Counted from the first letter of the stretch, positions 7,900 to 17,853 are shown. The stretch is 64,000 bases of DNA from Blautia hydrogenotrophica DSM 10507 (GCF_034356035.1 NZ_CP136423.1:2356001-2420000); one strand, 5' to 3'. Notes: a model not told the origin generated them from the sequence alone. A program made the numbers and translations.

Positions 7900-8091
7900 A
7901 TGCCAATAAAACCAAAAGAGATGGAAAAACTAATCCTTGCAGACGGATGGATTTTCAAAAGCCAGGAAGGCTCACATAGACACTATACACATCCGATAAA
8001 GCCTGAAAAAGTCACAATCCCTTTTCATCAGGGAAAAGATTTGACCAAGAAAACAGAAAATTCCATCAAAAAGCAGGCGGGGCTTAAATAG
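7900..8091 (+). CDS. hicA: HicA toxin (mRNA interferase)
   Basis: A 63-residue double-stranded-RNA-binding-fold toxin. It carries the HicA pattern LILADGWIFKSQEGSHRHYT followed by a conserved basic region, with the catalytic histidine in SHRHY. Ribosome site AAGGAGG at 7884-7890. HicA cleaves mRNA and is neutralised by HicB encoded 39 nt downstream. The pair is plus-strand, opposite to the tail genes. Confidence 0.9.
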   Translation: MPIKPKEMEKLILADGWIFKSQEGSHRHYTHPIKPEKVTIPFHQGKDLTKKTENSIKKQAGLK

Positions 8092-8130
8092 CCCCAATGC
8101 CTGTATTATCATAATAGGAGGTATATTCAT

Positions 8131-8562
8131 ATGTTATCAATTTATCCAGCTTGTTTTTTTCAAGAAGAAAACGGCGGCTATTCTGTCGTTTTTCCAGATT
8201 TAAATTATCTTGCCACACAAGGAGATGATTTTGAAAATGCTATGGAAATGGCTATTGAATGTTTAGCCGGATATCTTCATACTTGCAAAATGGACGGAGA
8301 AAGTGTACCCAGTCCTTCTAAACTATCTGATATTGACCCGAATGTTATCGCAAAAGAGTTAGACCCAGAAGCGCCAGAATGTGAATCTTTCGTTAATATG
8401 GTATCTGTAGACGTTGCTTCCTATGCAAAAGAACATTTTGAAAAATCTGTCAAAAAAACTCTTACTATTCCTGCATGGCTTAATACTGCTGCATTAGAAA
8501 AAAATGTGAATTTTTCCAAGATTCTCCAAGAAGCATTAAAGAAAGAGCTTCACTTGGGATAA
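8131..8562 (+). CDS. hicB: HicB antitoxin
   Basis: A 143-residue HicB. The N-terminal RNase-H-like fold (YSVVFPDLNYLATQGDDFEN) binds HicA and the C-terminal region (SVKKTLTIPAWLNTAALEKN) is a ribbon-helix-helix DNA-binding domain. It likely represses the promoter at 7839-7878. Confidence 0.9.
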   Translation: MLSIYPACFFQEENGGYSVVFPDLNYLATQGDDFENAMEMAIECLAGYLHTCKMDGESVPSPSKLSDIDPNVIAKELDPEAPECESFVNMVSVDVASYAKEHFEKSVKKTLTIPAWLNTAALEKNVNFSKILQEALKKELHLG

Positions 8563-8669
8563 AATAATTTCGGATGATTAAAACGTGGACAAATAAAAAA
8601 TAATTCTAAATTCGTTTTTTATTGCGAAGGTAAGGAAGGGTTCAACGAATCACTATAGGAGGTGTTATT

Positions 8670-9497
8670 ATCAGTAATTTACTTCTTGACGAACATCCTT
8701 TACAGGTTATGCCAACTTTGGCAACCATTATAGGATTGAATGAATCCATCATATTACAGCAAGTGCATTATTGGCTTAAAATTAAAGAAAAAAGTAAGCA
8801 GGATTATATTGACGGTCATTACTGGGTATATAATACCTACGAACAATGGCAGGAGCAATTCCCATTTTTTTCTATCAGGACATTGCGCCGGACATTTACG
8901 TCATTAGAAAAAATGGGACTTCTTTTGACTGGAAATTATAACAAAGTCAAATTCGACCAAACAAAATGGTACACCATTGACTATGGAACTTACGAAAATA
9001 TCATTTCTTCATATGGCCAAATTGGCCACACAATAAGGTCAAATTGGACGATTGGAAAAGGACAAAATGACCAAACCTATACCATAGACTACACAGAGAC
9101 TACTACAAAGACTACAGATATATTAAATGGCGCAACGCCAAAGCGTAGCGCTGTCTTCGATTGGTCTATTTTAGAAAAACAAATTATAAATTCCTGTAAT
9201 AAAGTAGCAGCTGATGATCCGCAGCCTTACATAGACATCATAGAATACTATTATCAATCGTACATAAATACCTTCCATGAAGAGCATCCTCGCTTATCCA
9301 AGAAATCTATGGACAGTGTTGTTTCTGCTATTCAATGCGGTACTGATCTAATGAGAGATGATCGACTGGATGTTGATATGTACCGTGATATGATTGATAA
9401 GCATTTCCAGACACAATATCAAAACTGCGATTATAGCATTTGCCACTTTATGACAGAAGGGATTTGTAACAATCGTTTTCATGAATCATGTTACTGA
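8670..9497 (+). CDS. Winged-helix replication-organizer-like phage protein
   Basis: The N-terminus reads ISNLLLDEHPLQVMPTLATI, then GLNESIILQQVHYWL and a TYEQWQEQFPFFS helix-turn-helix-like stretch. I recognise this start from many Firmicutes phage and plasmid replication or helix-turn-helix proteins that begin MSNLLLDE. The reading frame puts the start at ATC 8670, 7 nt after AGGAGG (8657-8662). An ATG at 8709 has no ribosome site and would remove the conserved start. C-terminal half unassigned. Confidence 0.6.
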   Translation: MSNLLLDEHPLQVMPTLATIIGLNESIILQQVHYWLKIKEKSKQDYIDGHYWVYNTYEQWQEQFPFFSIRTLRRTFTSLEKMGLLLTGNYNKVKFDQTKWYTIDYGTYENIISSYGQIGHTIRSNWTIGKGQNDQTYTIDYTETTTKTTDILNGATPKRSAVFDWSILEKQIINSCNKVAADDPQPYIDIIEYYYQSYINTFHEEHPRLSKKSMDSVVSAIQCGTDLMRDDRLDVDMYRDMIDKHFQTQYQNCDYSICHFMTEGICNNRFHESCY

Positions 9498-9505
9498 CGT
9501 AAAAA

Positions 9506-9531
9506 TTCCCCGGCTTATAAAAGCCGGGGAA
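9506..9531. terminator. Bidirectional terminator
   Basis: A perfect hairpin with arms CCCCGGCTT and AAGCCGGGG, flanked by A/T-rich sequence. It lies between the convergent plus-strand gene ending at 9497 and relE ending at 9549. Confidence 0.85.
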
Positions 9532-9548
9532 ACTTACATATCATAAAC

Positions 9549-9803
9549 TTATCTTCTATGTCCAACGGACAAAGCAAGAATAATTAGCTCAGAATCCTCT
9601 ATCTGGCAAATAAGACGATAATCTCCTATTCGGTATCTCCATTGACCGCTACGGTTTGCCGTCAATCCTTTACCATACTGGCGTGGATTTTCAGTCCCGA
9701 CAAGATTCTTATCTATCCATGATCTAATAATCTTCTGTGTGTATTTATCCAATTTCTTGAATTCTCGCTTAAACCGGTCGGATAACTCAACATTGTATTT
9801 CAT
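9549..9803 (-). CDS. relE: RelE-family toxin
   Basis: An 84-residue RelE/ParE fold protein (MKYNVELSDRFKREFKKLDK; later GKGLTANRSGQWRYRIGDYR and LALSVGHRR). The basic residues and C-terminal histidine-arginine are typical of ribosome-dependent mRNA interferases. It overlaps the antitoxin gene by 17 nt. Confidence 0.9.
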   Translation of the reverse strand: MKYNVELSDRFKREFKKLDKYTQKIIRSWIDKNLVGTENPRQYGKGLTANRSGQWRYRIGDYRLICQIEDSELIILALSVGHRR

Positions 9804-10020
9804 CGTCTAACTCCCTCCAAAAATCAGCGATAGGAGTAGATTTACAGCCACTATCCAAGTATTCTTTGTAAGCTTCATCTGCTACAACAATATCGTACTC
9901 ATCCTCGATTCTCTCAAATAATGCCCTTTTAAAAGCCTCGCCAACAGACAATGAATGAAGTTTTGCATAACTCTCGGCAAGAGATTTTTCTTCTGGGGTA
10001 AGTCTAATTGAAAAGCTCAT
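9787..10020 (-). CDS. relB: RelB/DinJ-like antitoxin
   Basis: A 77-residue protein, MSFSIRLTPEEKSLAESYAK, with a ribbon-helix-helix N-terminus and an acidic tail that would bind RelE. Start placed at ATG 10020 behind AAGGAGA. Promoter upstream: TTGACG, 18-nt spacer, TACAAT (10075-10046). Confidence 0.85.
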   Translation of the reverse strand: MSFSIRLTPEEKSLAESYAKLHSLSVGEAFKRALFERIEDEYDIVVADEAYKEYLDSGCKSTPIADFWRELDDEIQC

Positions 10021-10045
10021 AAACTCATCTCCTTTCTTGTAATAC

Positions 10046-10075
10046 ATTGTACTACAAAAAAGAGATTTTCGTCAA
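10046..10075 (-). promoter_or_regulatory. relBE promoter
   Basis: TTGACG (10075-10070), an 18-nt spacer and TACAAT (10051-10046) on the minus strand. TTGTA/TACAA half-sites overlap the -10 box, consistent with autoregulation by the antitoxin. Confidence 0.65.
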
Positions 10076-10089
10076 GGCTTTCAAAAAAA

Positions 10090-13000
10090 TTACCAAGCTA
10101 CCGAAGGATTAAACCTGTAATCTATGCTGTCCTGCCCCTTTTGTACTGCCCTAGCTAAAACTTCGTTATCTTCAGTATATAATGTTGCGTATACATTAAT
10201 AGGCGGCTGATTCTGATTATTATTCATCATAGCCATTGCTACACCTCTTGCTACGGCCTCTGTTAAAATTCTTTCATCCATGCCTACAGATGCATTAGCT
10301 AAGATACTATCTGCGATCATCCCCATAGTCCGTTTATTTTCCAATGGCAAAACCGCCTCATTGCCAGCTTCACCTATTCCTGCAATCGTGGCCCTAGTAA
10401 AAAGTCCACCAGTTTTATACCAATCAATAGAAAAATCAGGAATTGGTATCTCCCAGTCTCCTACACTGACATAATTCCAATCCCAGTTCACATGCGGGAG
10501 CGGAATATATAAATTAGAAAAAGCATCTTGAATGGAATTCGCGCTATTTTGTGCAGAGTTCTCACCCTCACTGAATTTGTCGGAAAGATTATTCATTGTG
10601 TCGCTAATCATGTCTATCAAGGAGCTTCCTATATTTTCTATTCTGCTGGTAGGTTCATCGGCCTTTGCATCAATACCTTTCGCCAACCCTTCAGATACAT
10701 TTTCGCCATATCCTTCAAATACCCTAGAAGGTGAATTAATTTCAAGCATTCCAGCAAACGGTAACATGATTCCATTATGAGCTAAATCTTCCATTTGGTT
10801 TTCAGTTTCAGATTTTAACTCTTCTATTTTTTCGTTATATCCTTTTACAGACAAAGCTGCATAACCGGAATATTTTTCCTTCAATTCTTCATCTAAATTT
10901 ATTCCATCCAAGAACACTCTTTTTAATGAATCAAAAACTGTATCCCCAGTATCATTCAGTCCACTCTTATATCCATCGATCGTTTGTGTTCCGTTATTGT
11001 ATGCGATTGTAACTCCCTCTGGTAAAATAGCGCTAATTTTGTCTATGGTAGCAGCACTAATCGCCAAGTCCGTACCTTCGCCATTTTGACTCATGCCCGA
11101 AGCATACTGTTGTATTGTCCACTGTCCATTTTGATATGTAAGAATACTTCCTTGGGGAAGAATGCTGTTGATCTTTGCGATAGTAGCGTTGTTTAAGGTT
11201 TCCCCTAATGTGAGTGCCCCTTCGTTAATTCCAGCTTCATATTGCTGAACAGTGAATTTTCCATTATCATATCCCAACGTATAGCCTTCAGGAAGCTTGT
11301 CTCTTAACGCTTGGAGCAATGTGGTATCTAACGTGGTTTTGAAATTCTCTGTTCCTTCTGTAATACCATTTCCAAAACTTGCAAGTACGCCATTTCCTAA
11401 ATCATAATATCCTTGTCCGTTCTCAGGATATAAGCCTGATTGAATTCCAGCATAAATGCCAAGAGCTTTTTCCCCAGTTACCTGTTCCCATCCATTGAGT
11501 CCCTGAATCCAAATACCTTTTGCCTTATCTATTTCGCTCGCCGCATTTATAATATTATTTCCAATTTTGATAGAATTCTCGCTAACCTTATCGCTTGTTT
11601 CAGTAAAAGAATATCCTGCTGATTCCATTGCTGCTATCACTTTATTAGACAATTTATCAACATTAATTCCTGTTTGCTCTGTTGCTTCATAAATTGCATT
11701 TTGAAATTCTTCTGAAGAAACCCCTGCTTCTTCTAATGTAGAATTCACTTCGGTCAAAACATCATCAAAAGTTTTTGTCCCATTATTAATATCATTCACA
11801 CCATTAGCTAATTTATAGAATTGGTCTAATGTAATGTCTCCGCTTTCTACAAATTTAGATAATGCTCTTTCTATGACTGTAAAAGCAGTAGTGGCTTCTA
11901 TTGTTTCTTTTCTGGTTCCAGAAATAACATCCTTCAATTTTCCAAATAAATCAACTGCTAAAGCCGCGCCTCCGGCTTTTGCTAAAGACCCACCAATAGA
12001 AAAAGCTCTATTAATAAATGTTCCTATACTTTGCCCTAAGCTCCCTGTAGAACTCCTGGACATAAACCGTGTTCCCATAAGGGAAACTATTTTTCCGATA
12101 AGACTTCCTATTCCTGTTATATTCGCTATTTTTACCGCAATAAAAGCTTTTCCTAGAAACGCTGCTATTTTCCCAGCCATTCCAGATTCTTCTAATCCAT
12201 CAAATAGTCCCCCTAAAGTTTCTACAATTATGGATATAACCGTTCCTAAGTGTTTAAGCCAGTCGATCTCTCCTAGAAATTCCCCAATGCCCCTTCCTAA
12301 CTCTTCCCAATCTGTATCTTGTGCTATTTGAAGCAAAGCTCCCAGGAAGTCGCCAATAAACTGATTTAACGCTTGTCCATTCTCAGGCCAGTTGAAATTA
12401 TGAATGGCATTATTTATTCCTGTAGATATATTTGTAGCGAGATCGTCCCATTCTACTTCATCCGTAAAACTTTTAAGGGTTGAAAATGCTCCGTTAATTC
12501 CGGTTACTAAAGTAGTTCCAATTTCGCCAAAATCAATCTTCTCGAATATACCATTGACAGCTTCTCCTAATGAAGTCCCTAACTCATCCCAGCCCGTAAT
12601 ACCTGCTCCGTCTTCCTTAGACATCTCCTGCACAAATCCAGAAAGCATGTCCCAAGAAATCATAAAGTAATTTCCTAAAAGATTACCCAGGTTCCCCCAG
12701 TCTATTTCTTTGATTGCGCCACGTAACCCTGTGGCAATCTTTGTCCCAATATTGGTAAAATCAATTCCTCCATCCCCAATAAGAAGATTCAAGGTATTTA
12801 CGATTGTATTGACTCCGGCCCCAATGGTTCTCCCCATTAAATTCCAGTCAATATTATCAACTAGGCTATTAAAAGTTCTGGTAAAAGCTGTTACAAATGC
12901 GGTTATCTTAGGTCCGACGTTATTCCAATTAATAACATCGTAAATCTTCTTCAGTCCTTTGTTAATTTCCCCTGCAATGATCTTTCCAAGTTCTTCCCAG

Positions 13001-13731
13001 TCCTCTTTTTCGGCTGCCTTTCTCATTCTTTCGGCTAACTCAGAAATATATTTTTCTACCGGGGTATCCTTGAAAATATCACTCGGAACCAGTTCGCCAT
13101 TTCCTAAGCTATTGTTAATACCGTCGCTAATATCCCCTAAATCCCCAACGCTGGAATCCAGCGAAGAGGTATCAATCGACGATAACTGATTCAATTCATC
13201 AAACGATAAAACTGATAATGCTTTCTTTAAATCCTGGGCGCTTTCTGTCGCATCGTCTAAACCAGATGAAGCATCCTCTCCCGCGCCTGCAAGATCATCA
13301 AGTCCAACAGATGCATCCCCAACGCCTGCAAGATCATTTACAATACCAGACTGGCCGCCAGGTGATTCATATCCTGTCAAAACATAGAGAAAATTCCGAA
13401 ACGCTTTTGCTACCTCTTGGAGTTTGGCCAAGAGCGCATTTAAGCCTTGTATAACCGGCAATATTACAGCTATGAAACCTTGTCCCATGGTTGCTGATAA
13501 AGATTGAAAGTTCAGTTTTAATAATCGGAATTGGTTTGCAAAGCTTTGTGAAGTCCTGGCCCAGTCTCCTTGTTGGTCAGATGTAACAGACATTAAATAA
13601 TTGTACCGCAGCATTACCTTCTCAGCTTGCGACATGGACATATACGATTTTGTGATTCCATTTGCTAAAGCATATGCCTCCAAGGATGCCACAGTCATAT
13701 CTACGCCAAGCTGCCGCAAAGGTTCGATTTC
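10090..13731 (-). CDS. Tape measure protein, exon 2
   Basis: The second exon encodes about 1,213 residues and starts at EIEPLRQLGVDMTVASLEAY, which continues the exon 1 ending KIRAGIAG. It contains about nine tandem helical motifs of the type (D/W)xxLGxxI (DWGNLGNLL, GWDELGTSL, EWDDLATNI), then hydrophobic stretches and three repeats around LPEGYTLGYDNGKFTVQQYE. The tape measure sets tail length and lines the tube. Combined length with exon 1 is about 1,713 residues. Confidence 0.85.
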   Translation of the reverse strand, partial: EIEPLRQLGVDMTVASLEAYALANGITKSYMSMSQAEKVMLRYNYLMSVTSDQQGDWARTSQSFANQFRLLKLNFQSLSATMGQGFIAVILPVIQGLNALLAKLQEVAKAFRNFLYVLTGYESPGGQSGIVNDLAGVGDASVGLDDLAGAGEDASSGLDDATESAQDLKKALSVLSFDELNQLSSIDTSSLDSSVGDLGDISDGINNSLGNGELVPSDIFKDTPVEKYISELAERMRKAAEKEDWEELGKIIAGEINKGLKKIYDVINWNNVGPKITAFVTAFTRTFNSLVDNIDWNLMGRTIGAGVNTIVNTLNLLIGDGGIDFTNIGTKIATGLRGAIKEIDWGNLGNLLGNYFMISWDMLSGFVQEMSKEDGAGITGWDELGTSLGEAVNGIFEKIDFGEIGTTLVTGINGAFSTLKSFTDEVEWDDLATNISTGINNAIHNFNWPENGQALNQFIGDFLGALLQIAQDTDWEELGRGIGEFLGEIDWLKHLGTVISIIVETLGGLFDGLEESGMAGKIAAFLGKAFIAVKIANITGIGSLIGKIVSLMGTRFMSRSSTGSLGQSIGTFINRAFSIGGSLAKAGGAALAVDLFGKLKDVISGTRKETIEATTAFTVIERALSKFVESGDITLDQFYKLANGVNDINNGTKTFDDVLTEVNSTLEEAGVSSEEFQNAIYEATEQTGINVDKLSNKVIAAMESAGYSFTETSDKVSENSIKIGNNIINAASEIDKAKGIWIQGLNGWEQVTGEKALGIYAGIQSGLYPENGQGYYDLGNGVLASFGNGITEGTENFKTTLDTTLLQALRDKLPEGYTLGYDNGKFTVQQYEAGINEGALTLGETLNNATIAKINSILPQGSILTYQNGQWTIQQYASGMSQNGEGTDLAISAATIDKISAILPEGVTIAYNNGTQTIDGYKSGLNDTGDTVFDSLKRVFLDGINLDEELKEKYSGYAALSVKGYNEKIEELKSETENQMEDLAHNGIMLPFAGMLEINSPSRVFEGYGENVSEGLAKGIDAKADEPTSRIENIGSSLIDMISDTMNNLSDKFSEGENSAQNSANSIQDAFSNLYIPLPHVNWDWNYVSVGDWEIPIPDFSIDWYKTGGLFTRATIAGIGEAGNEAVLPLENKRTMGMIADSILANASVGMDERILTEAVARGVAMAMMNNNQNQPPINVYATLYTEDNEVLARAVQKGQDSIDYRFNPSVAW

Positions 13732-14873
13732 CAATTATGTTACCGCACCGGCTTTTTATCCGATGCTTCCGGGAGTTTCCTCGCATTACGGGATGTTGCT
13801 TCATCCCCGGTTCAGCGTACATTTTCAACCATAAAATAAAATATCTCGTATATTTACCTATTATGGTTGTCAACCACTCTTGGGAGTATTATATTTTTTC
13901 AACTCCTACGCGTTACGGTGGCAATCAGCCTTTCGCAATCTGATCGCTTACCTCGGTATTAGCATGTTGATAATCTTCAAAATACATCCACCGGTATCCG
14001 CCTGCATGTTTTCTTTCTCCCCTGCACACAAGTGCTATGTGTGACCTTTGAGCATTATTGCTTTTTGCAGCTTCTGTTACCGTATCATATATTTTGATTT
14101 CATTGGTATTCTCGGATATTCTAACAACTTTTCTACTAACAGGACTATCTGCTCCTTTTAAAAGCCCCGTTCTATTCTTGCTCATTAACTCTAAAGACTT
14201 TTTACTGTGATGTTTTCCGTAAAACGGATTACCGCTCCCAAGCATTTCAAGTCTATATCTTCTTTTTAAATATTCTGGACATTTCGTTCCTTTATGAGCC
14301 TCCGATATTTTTCTTTTAGACTCATCGGATAAATGTTTTCCATACATAGGATTTTTCTCTCCCGAAAAAGCCAAGGAAAGCTTTTTCTTCTCTTCATCTG
14401 ATAAATGCTTTCCATACATATGATTTTTCGGTCCTACCATTAATCCCTTTCTGGATTCTGACATTTTTCGCTTCGCTTCTTCCGAATGTTTTTTCCCACG
14501 CATAGGAGCGATTGTGTCAATCGAAATATTATAGCAAAAATCACTGTTTACATATTTTTCGATGTATAATTGCTCTCGATCACTTAGTTCCTCTACTTTG
14601 CATTCTTCAACTATCTCAAAAGAAAAATTTTCTTCTCCATACTTATTCCAAGCACGTTGTAGATACTTATTATGGTGTTTCTGTATGCGAAGTTCCCTTT
14701 TGTGGTCATACCATCTACGAGAGATATTTTGCGATGAGCCAATATAAAATTTTCCATTAACGTTGTTAGTTATCTTATAAATACCCGATATATTTTTCAT
14801 TTTATCAATTTAGCTTTTACCGATTTTGGTCGATTTTCTATGCCGCCTTACAGCGACAAGGGGCAAATTGTCT
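13732..14873 (-). other. Group I intron in the tape measure gene
   Basis: Exon 1 ends GCGGGT and the intron begins AGACAATTT. The IGS GCCC just inside pairs with exon GGGT, giving the U-G wobble that marks a group I 5' splice site. The intron ends ATAATTG, with a terminal G, and splicing at G 13732 restores the frame GIAG-EIEPL. Hairpins near the 3' end (GCATCGG with CCGGTGC; GGGATG with CATCCC) resemble P9-type stems. The intron carries a GIY-YIG endonuclease gene. I did not trace the full P3-P8 core. Confidence 0.75.
13925..14800 (-). CDS. GIY-YIG homing endonuclease with NUMOD3 repeats
   Basis: A 291-residue protein. Residues 1-90 are a GIY-YIG nuclease ([20 protein letters not shown], with a downstream arginine and glutamate in REQLYIEKY). 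Several NUMOD3-like DNA-binding motifs follow ([32 protein letters not shown]), and a NUMOD1-like C-terminus ([16 protein letters not shown]). It would cut an intronless tape measure allele and spread the intron. Confidence 0.9.
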   Translation of the reverse strand: MKNISGIYKITNNVNGKFYIGSSQNISRRWYDHKRELRIQKHHNKYLQRAWNKYGEENFSFEIVEECKVEELSDREQLYIEKYVNSDFCYNISIDTIAPMRGKKHSEEAKRKMSESRKGLMVGPKNHMYGKHLSDEEKKKLSLAFSGEKNPMYGKHLSDESKRKISEAHKGTKCPEYLKRRYRLEMLGSGNPFYGKHHSKKSLELMSKNRTGLLKGADSPVSRKVVRISENTNEIKIYDTVTEAAKSNNAQRSHIALVCRGERKHAGGYRWMYFEDYQHANTEVSDQIAKG

Positions 14874-16373
14874 ACCCGCTATTCCTGCACGAATCTTGTA
14901 AAATGCTGCATCTGTGTCAATATTATAAAATGATGCCAAATCGCCTGCTAATCCAGCCAAAGTTGTAGACATTTCTGCTGCCGAATCTGTTGCTACACCA
15001 GATGCTTTTAACATAGACATCATGGTTCCCGAGTATTGTTTTGCAGCCAATTCCGAAAGTCCAAATTGTTCTGTAGCTGTAGAAGCAAATTCATAAGCCT
15101 GATTTGCCATGCTACCAAACGCAACATTAACCACGTTCTCCACTTCTGTAATATTAGAACCTAGCATGGTAGCTTGTTTGGCCCAATTATAAAGTCCTGT
15201 TGCCCCTCTATAAAGAAGTGCTGTGGATAATAAATTTTTCAAACTTAACGTAGCCTTATTTACAGAAGAACTAGAATTTCCCAACTGCTTAAAAGCATTT
15301 ACAATCGCAGAAACGGATTTCTTTACAACATTTCCAGCTTTTGTAGACAGATTAGTTAATTTACTAAATGCAGTTTGTACACCGCTTGTTGACGAGCCAA
15401 CTCTATTCCCGGCACTGGCCAACCTGGACAATGCTTCCACCATGCGCAGTGTGTTACTGCTAATACGCGGCGCGTTTTTCATCACATTGAAAAAATTCAA
15501 AGTTTCGTATGCAAGAACTCCCAACCCTAAAGAAGTTTTTGTGGCCTTGTCACCGGCATTCGCCAGTCGTGCGATTGATGAAACAAATTCATTCGTTGAT
15601 TTCGATATGTTTCTGGCTTTTGACATATCACGAATCATTTTGCTAAGAGCTCTTGATAATTCCGGTAATTTATCGGATACTACCGTGATTTTATTTCCAG
15701 CATTAGAAAGCCTAGCCAAAGATGCTACAAATCTATTAATGCTGTTTGACACATCCGGCATCGTGCTTAACGCACTAATCGACTTTGTGATCTTATCAAA
15801 ATCCGATGGATTGAATTTCGAAAAATCCGCTTTAAACAAACGATTTAGTGCATTAATAACATTGTTTAAATTCCGATCACTAAATGTTATTTTCGAAAGC
15901 ACTTCCATGGATTCAGATATTTTTTTCAGTCCTTCCGCAACCTCCGGCATGTTTTCTGTTTTGATATCTGAAAATTTTTTTGCTGCATTCGCCAAAGAAC
16001 TTAAATTTTTTGTATCTATTTTGGGAACCTGGATATTTTCTATCCCCTCCATAGATTTAATAGCAGAGGCCATATTCCGTATTGGTTCTATCCCGGCATT
16101 AAGTTTAGCGAAATCCACTTTACTTAATGCTGCCATCTCCTTAGCCAATCCTGATACTTTGGGTACTGATATTTTTAAACCATTCAAAGCCCTGAGAGAA
16201 CTTGCAAGAGTATTTACATTTCTTGAAAAATTCCCCACAGCCACCGTGTTCATACCTTTAAATGACTTGTTGACTTTGTCTAAAGTCCTCGCTAATGATT
16301 CCAGTGATTTTTGCGCTTTGTTTGCATCGGCGGATATTCTTATATCCAGATTATCAATGTTTCCACTTCCCAT
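14874..16373 (-). CDS. Tape measure protein, exon 1
   Basis: 500 residues beginning MGSGNIDNLDIRISADANKA; start at ATG 16373 behind AGGAGG. Long amphipathic helices with repeated LARLSNAGNK-like units are typical of tail tape measures. Without splicing the frame would add 13 residues (RQFAPCRCKAA tail) and stop at 14838. Confidence 0.85.
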
Positions 16374-16431
16374 ATACCTACCTCCTAATTTTTTGAGGTT
16401 AATGATTATCATCTCGTTGATAACCAACAAA

Positions 16432-16455
16432 AGGGCGGGGTTCTTGCCCCGCCCT
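16432..16455 (-). terminator. Terminator before tape measure gene
   Basis: AGGGCGGGG and CCCCGCCCT pair around a 6-nt loop, followed by TTTTG on the minus strand. It lies between the tail chaperone frames and tape measure, so read-through probably limits tape measure level. Confidence 0.7.
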
Positions 16456-16854
16456 ATCTCTTCTCGAGTCTGGCATTAGTCTGCCTTACTCTTAATGTCA
16501 TGTAAAGTAACTCCTGATTCATTTCTTCTTCTGATTTATTGTTATTCTTCGCTATCTCTTTAATTGTTTTAGTGTTTTCTAATAAAGGATTTTCTGGGTA
16601 CTTTGCTTTTTTATTAAAAGCCGCAACTACCGCGTTCATTACATATGCACCAGTAAGCCAAGACTGATGCTCTATGCATTTACTCTGATAATCCTTTTCC
16701 ATGTAAAACGCATCAATGTATAATTTAACTTCCCTCAATGTAGAATGAAAAAATGTTTTCTTCGTCATTCCACATCGAATCGCTTGTGGGTATAATTCTT
16801 CAAGAATTACTGACCTGAAACTTTTCTTAGATGATCTTGTGGAACTTTCGGCAC
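16454..16854 (-). CDS. Tail assembly chaperone, T part made by -1 frameshift
   Basis: The -1 frame relative to the upstream chaperone gene is open from the A6 run at 16855-16860 to the stop at 16454. It reads SAESSTRSSKKSFRSVILEE then LYPQAIRCGMTKKTFFHST. An ATG at 16768 lies inside this frame without a ribosome site, and the residues before it look like the conserved T-domain start, so the product is most likely a G-T fusion as in phage lambda. Confidence 0.7.
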
Positions 16855-17280
16855 TTTTTTCACTTTCTTCTGACCGGCAGCTATAATCCTGTCTAGTCCC
16901 ACCAATTTGAAAAAATCGTCTTCTCCCATTTGCTCAATACATATCTCCAAGATACCGTAAAAGTTTCCTATATCATCTTCAGCATGTTCTTTTGCATATT
17001 GCGCTAACAGTCGTTTTGCAGTCTGGATATCTGGCACTCTCCCATCTCCATCTGCGTGAGTTCCATGTGCTTCCATGAGTCCAGCGTAAAAAATTGTCAA
17101 TGCGGTCTGTGGTATATTCGAAACGCCATCTAAAAGTTTCTCTATATCCTTTTCGTTTTCTGCTTGTCCCATATTCGTTAGAAATTTAGATAACTTCGCC
17201 ACACAATCCGAATATAGTGCCGCTTCTATCGTGTACTCTAATTTATAATCTTCTCCACCAATTGTTAGAATTTTATACAT
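16807..17280 (-). CDS. Tail assembly chaperone (G-like)
   Basis: A 157-residue protein (MYKILTIGGEDYKLEYTIEA) between major tail protein and tape measure, the usual place for the lambda gpG counterpart. It ends with a lysine-rich VKKVPKV stretch encoded over GAAAAAA, a plausible -1 slippery site. The zero-frame product ends at 16807 and the shifted product continues in the 16454 frame. Confidence 0.75.
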   Translation of the reverse strand: MYKILTIGGEDYKLEYTIEAALYSDCVAKLSKFLTNMGQAENEKDIEKLLDGVSNIPQTALTIFYAGLMEAHGTHADGDGRVPDIQTAKRLLAQYAKEHAEDDIGNFYGILEICIEQMGEDDFFKLVGLDRIIAAGQKKVKKVPKVPQDHLRKVSGQ

Positions 17281-17356
17281 GCGTTATCCTCCCTTTAAAA
17301 TATCAATTCGCTTTCATCATCCTTGCTTCTCTTGTCAAGCGATAAACGAGAGAAGC

Positions 17357-17839
17357 TCATGATTCCCCCGCTGTCGGTTTAATCGGTGTGTCAGGCCCCT
17401 TATAATCGTTAATCGTTAACGTCATTTCTACTGCCAATAATCCATTTTGGTCAAATTCAGGCTGCGGAATTGTAGTGGGTGGCTCTGCAACAACATAAAA
17501 TGCTTTTTGCAAAGTAGGAATAAAAGTTTCAAACCACGTGGACTTTCCACCTGTTTTTCCTGTTTTGTATGCTTCGATTAACGCTTCCCACTCTTCTAAT
17601 GTTTCGTCAGTAACATTTACTGTTACCGTGAATGTTCCACCTGTACTTCCTCGACCAGCAACTGTTTTTTCTACTTTATCTTCCAGTGCAGAGGCATCAA
17701 TCGTTTCAACATCAATAGAAATTCCACCGATCTGATTAATTCTTGTCAATAATGTAAATTTTTCTGGCTTTGTTCCTGCCACAGTTTCTACTCCATAACC
17801 GAATAATACGCCTAGTGTACTAACACCTGGTGCTGCCAT
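17357..17839 (-). CDS. Major tail (tube) protein
   Basis: A 160-residue protein with the beta-rich, threonine- and valine-rich composition of phage tail tube subunits (TFTVTVNVTDETLEEWEAL, then VEMTLTINDYKG). It lies directly upstream of the tail chaperones. Start ATG 17839 behind GAAAGGAG. The 5' UTR carries the two-hairpin element shared with the major capsid gene. Confidence 0.8.
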   Translation of the reverse strand: MAAPGVSTLGVLFGYGVETVAGTKPEKFTLLTRINQIGGISIDVETIDASALEDKVEKTVAGRGSTGGTFTVTVNVTDETLEEWEALIEAYKTGKTGGKSTWFETFIPTLQKAFYVVAEPPTTIPQPEFDQNGLLAVEMTLTINDYKGPDTPIKPTAGES

Positions 17840-17853
17840 ATTTTCTCCTTTCT

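Noticed and set aside
15223..16479. A 418-residue plus-strand frame opposite the tape measure gene
   Set aside because: It is an antisense shadow of a long, repetitive coding region and has no ribosome site.
17357..17839. Two-hairpin leader as a terminator
   Set aside because: The second hairpin is followed directly by the Shine-Dalgarno site and has no T run.
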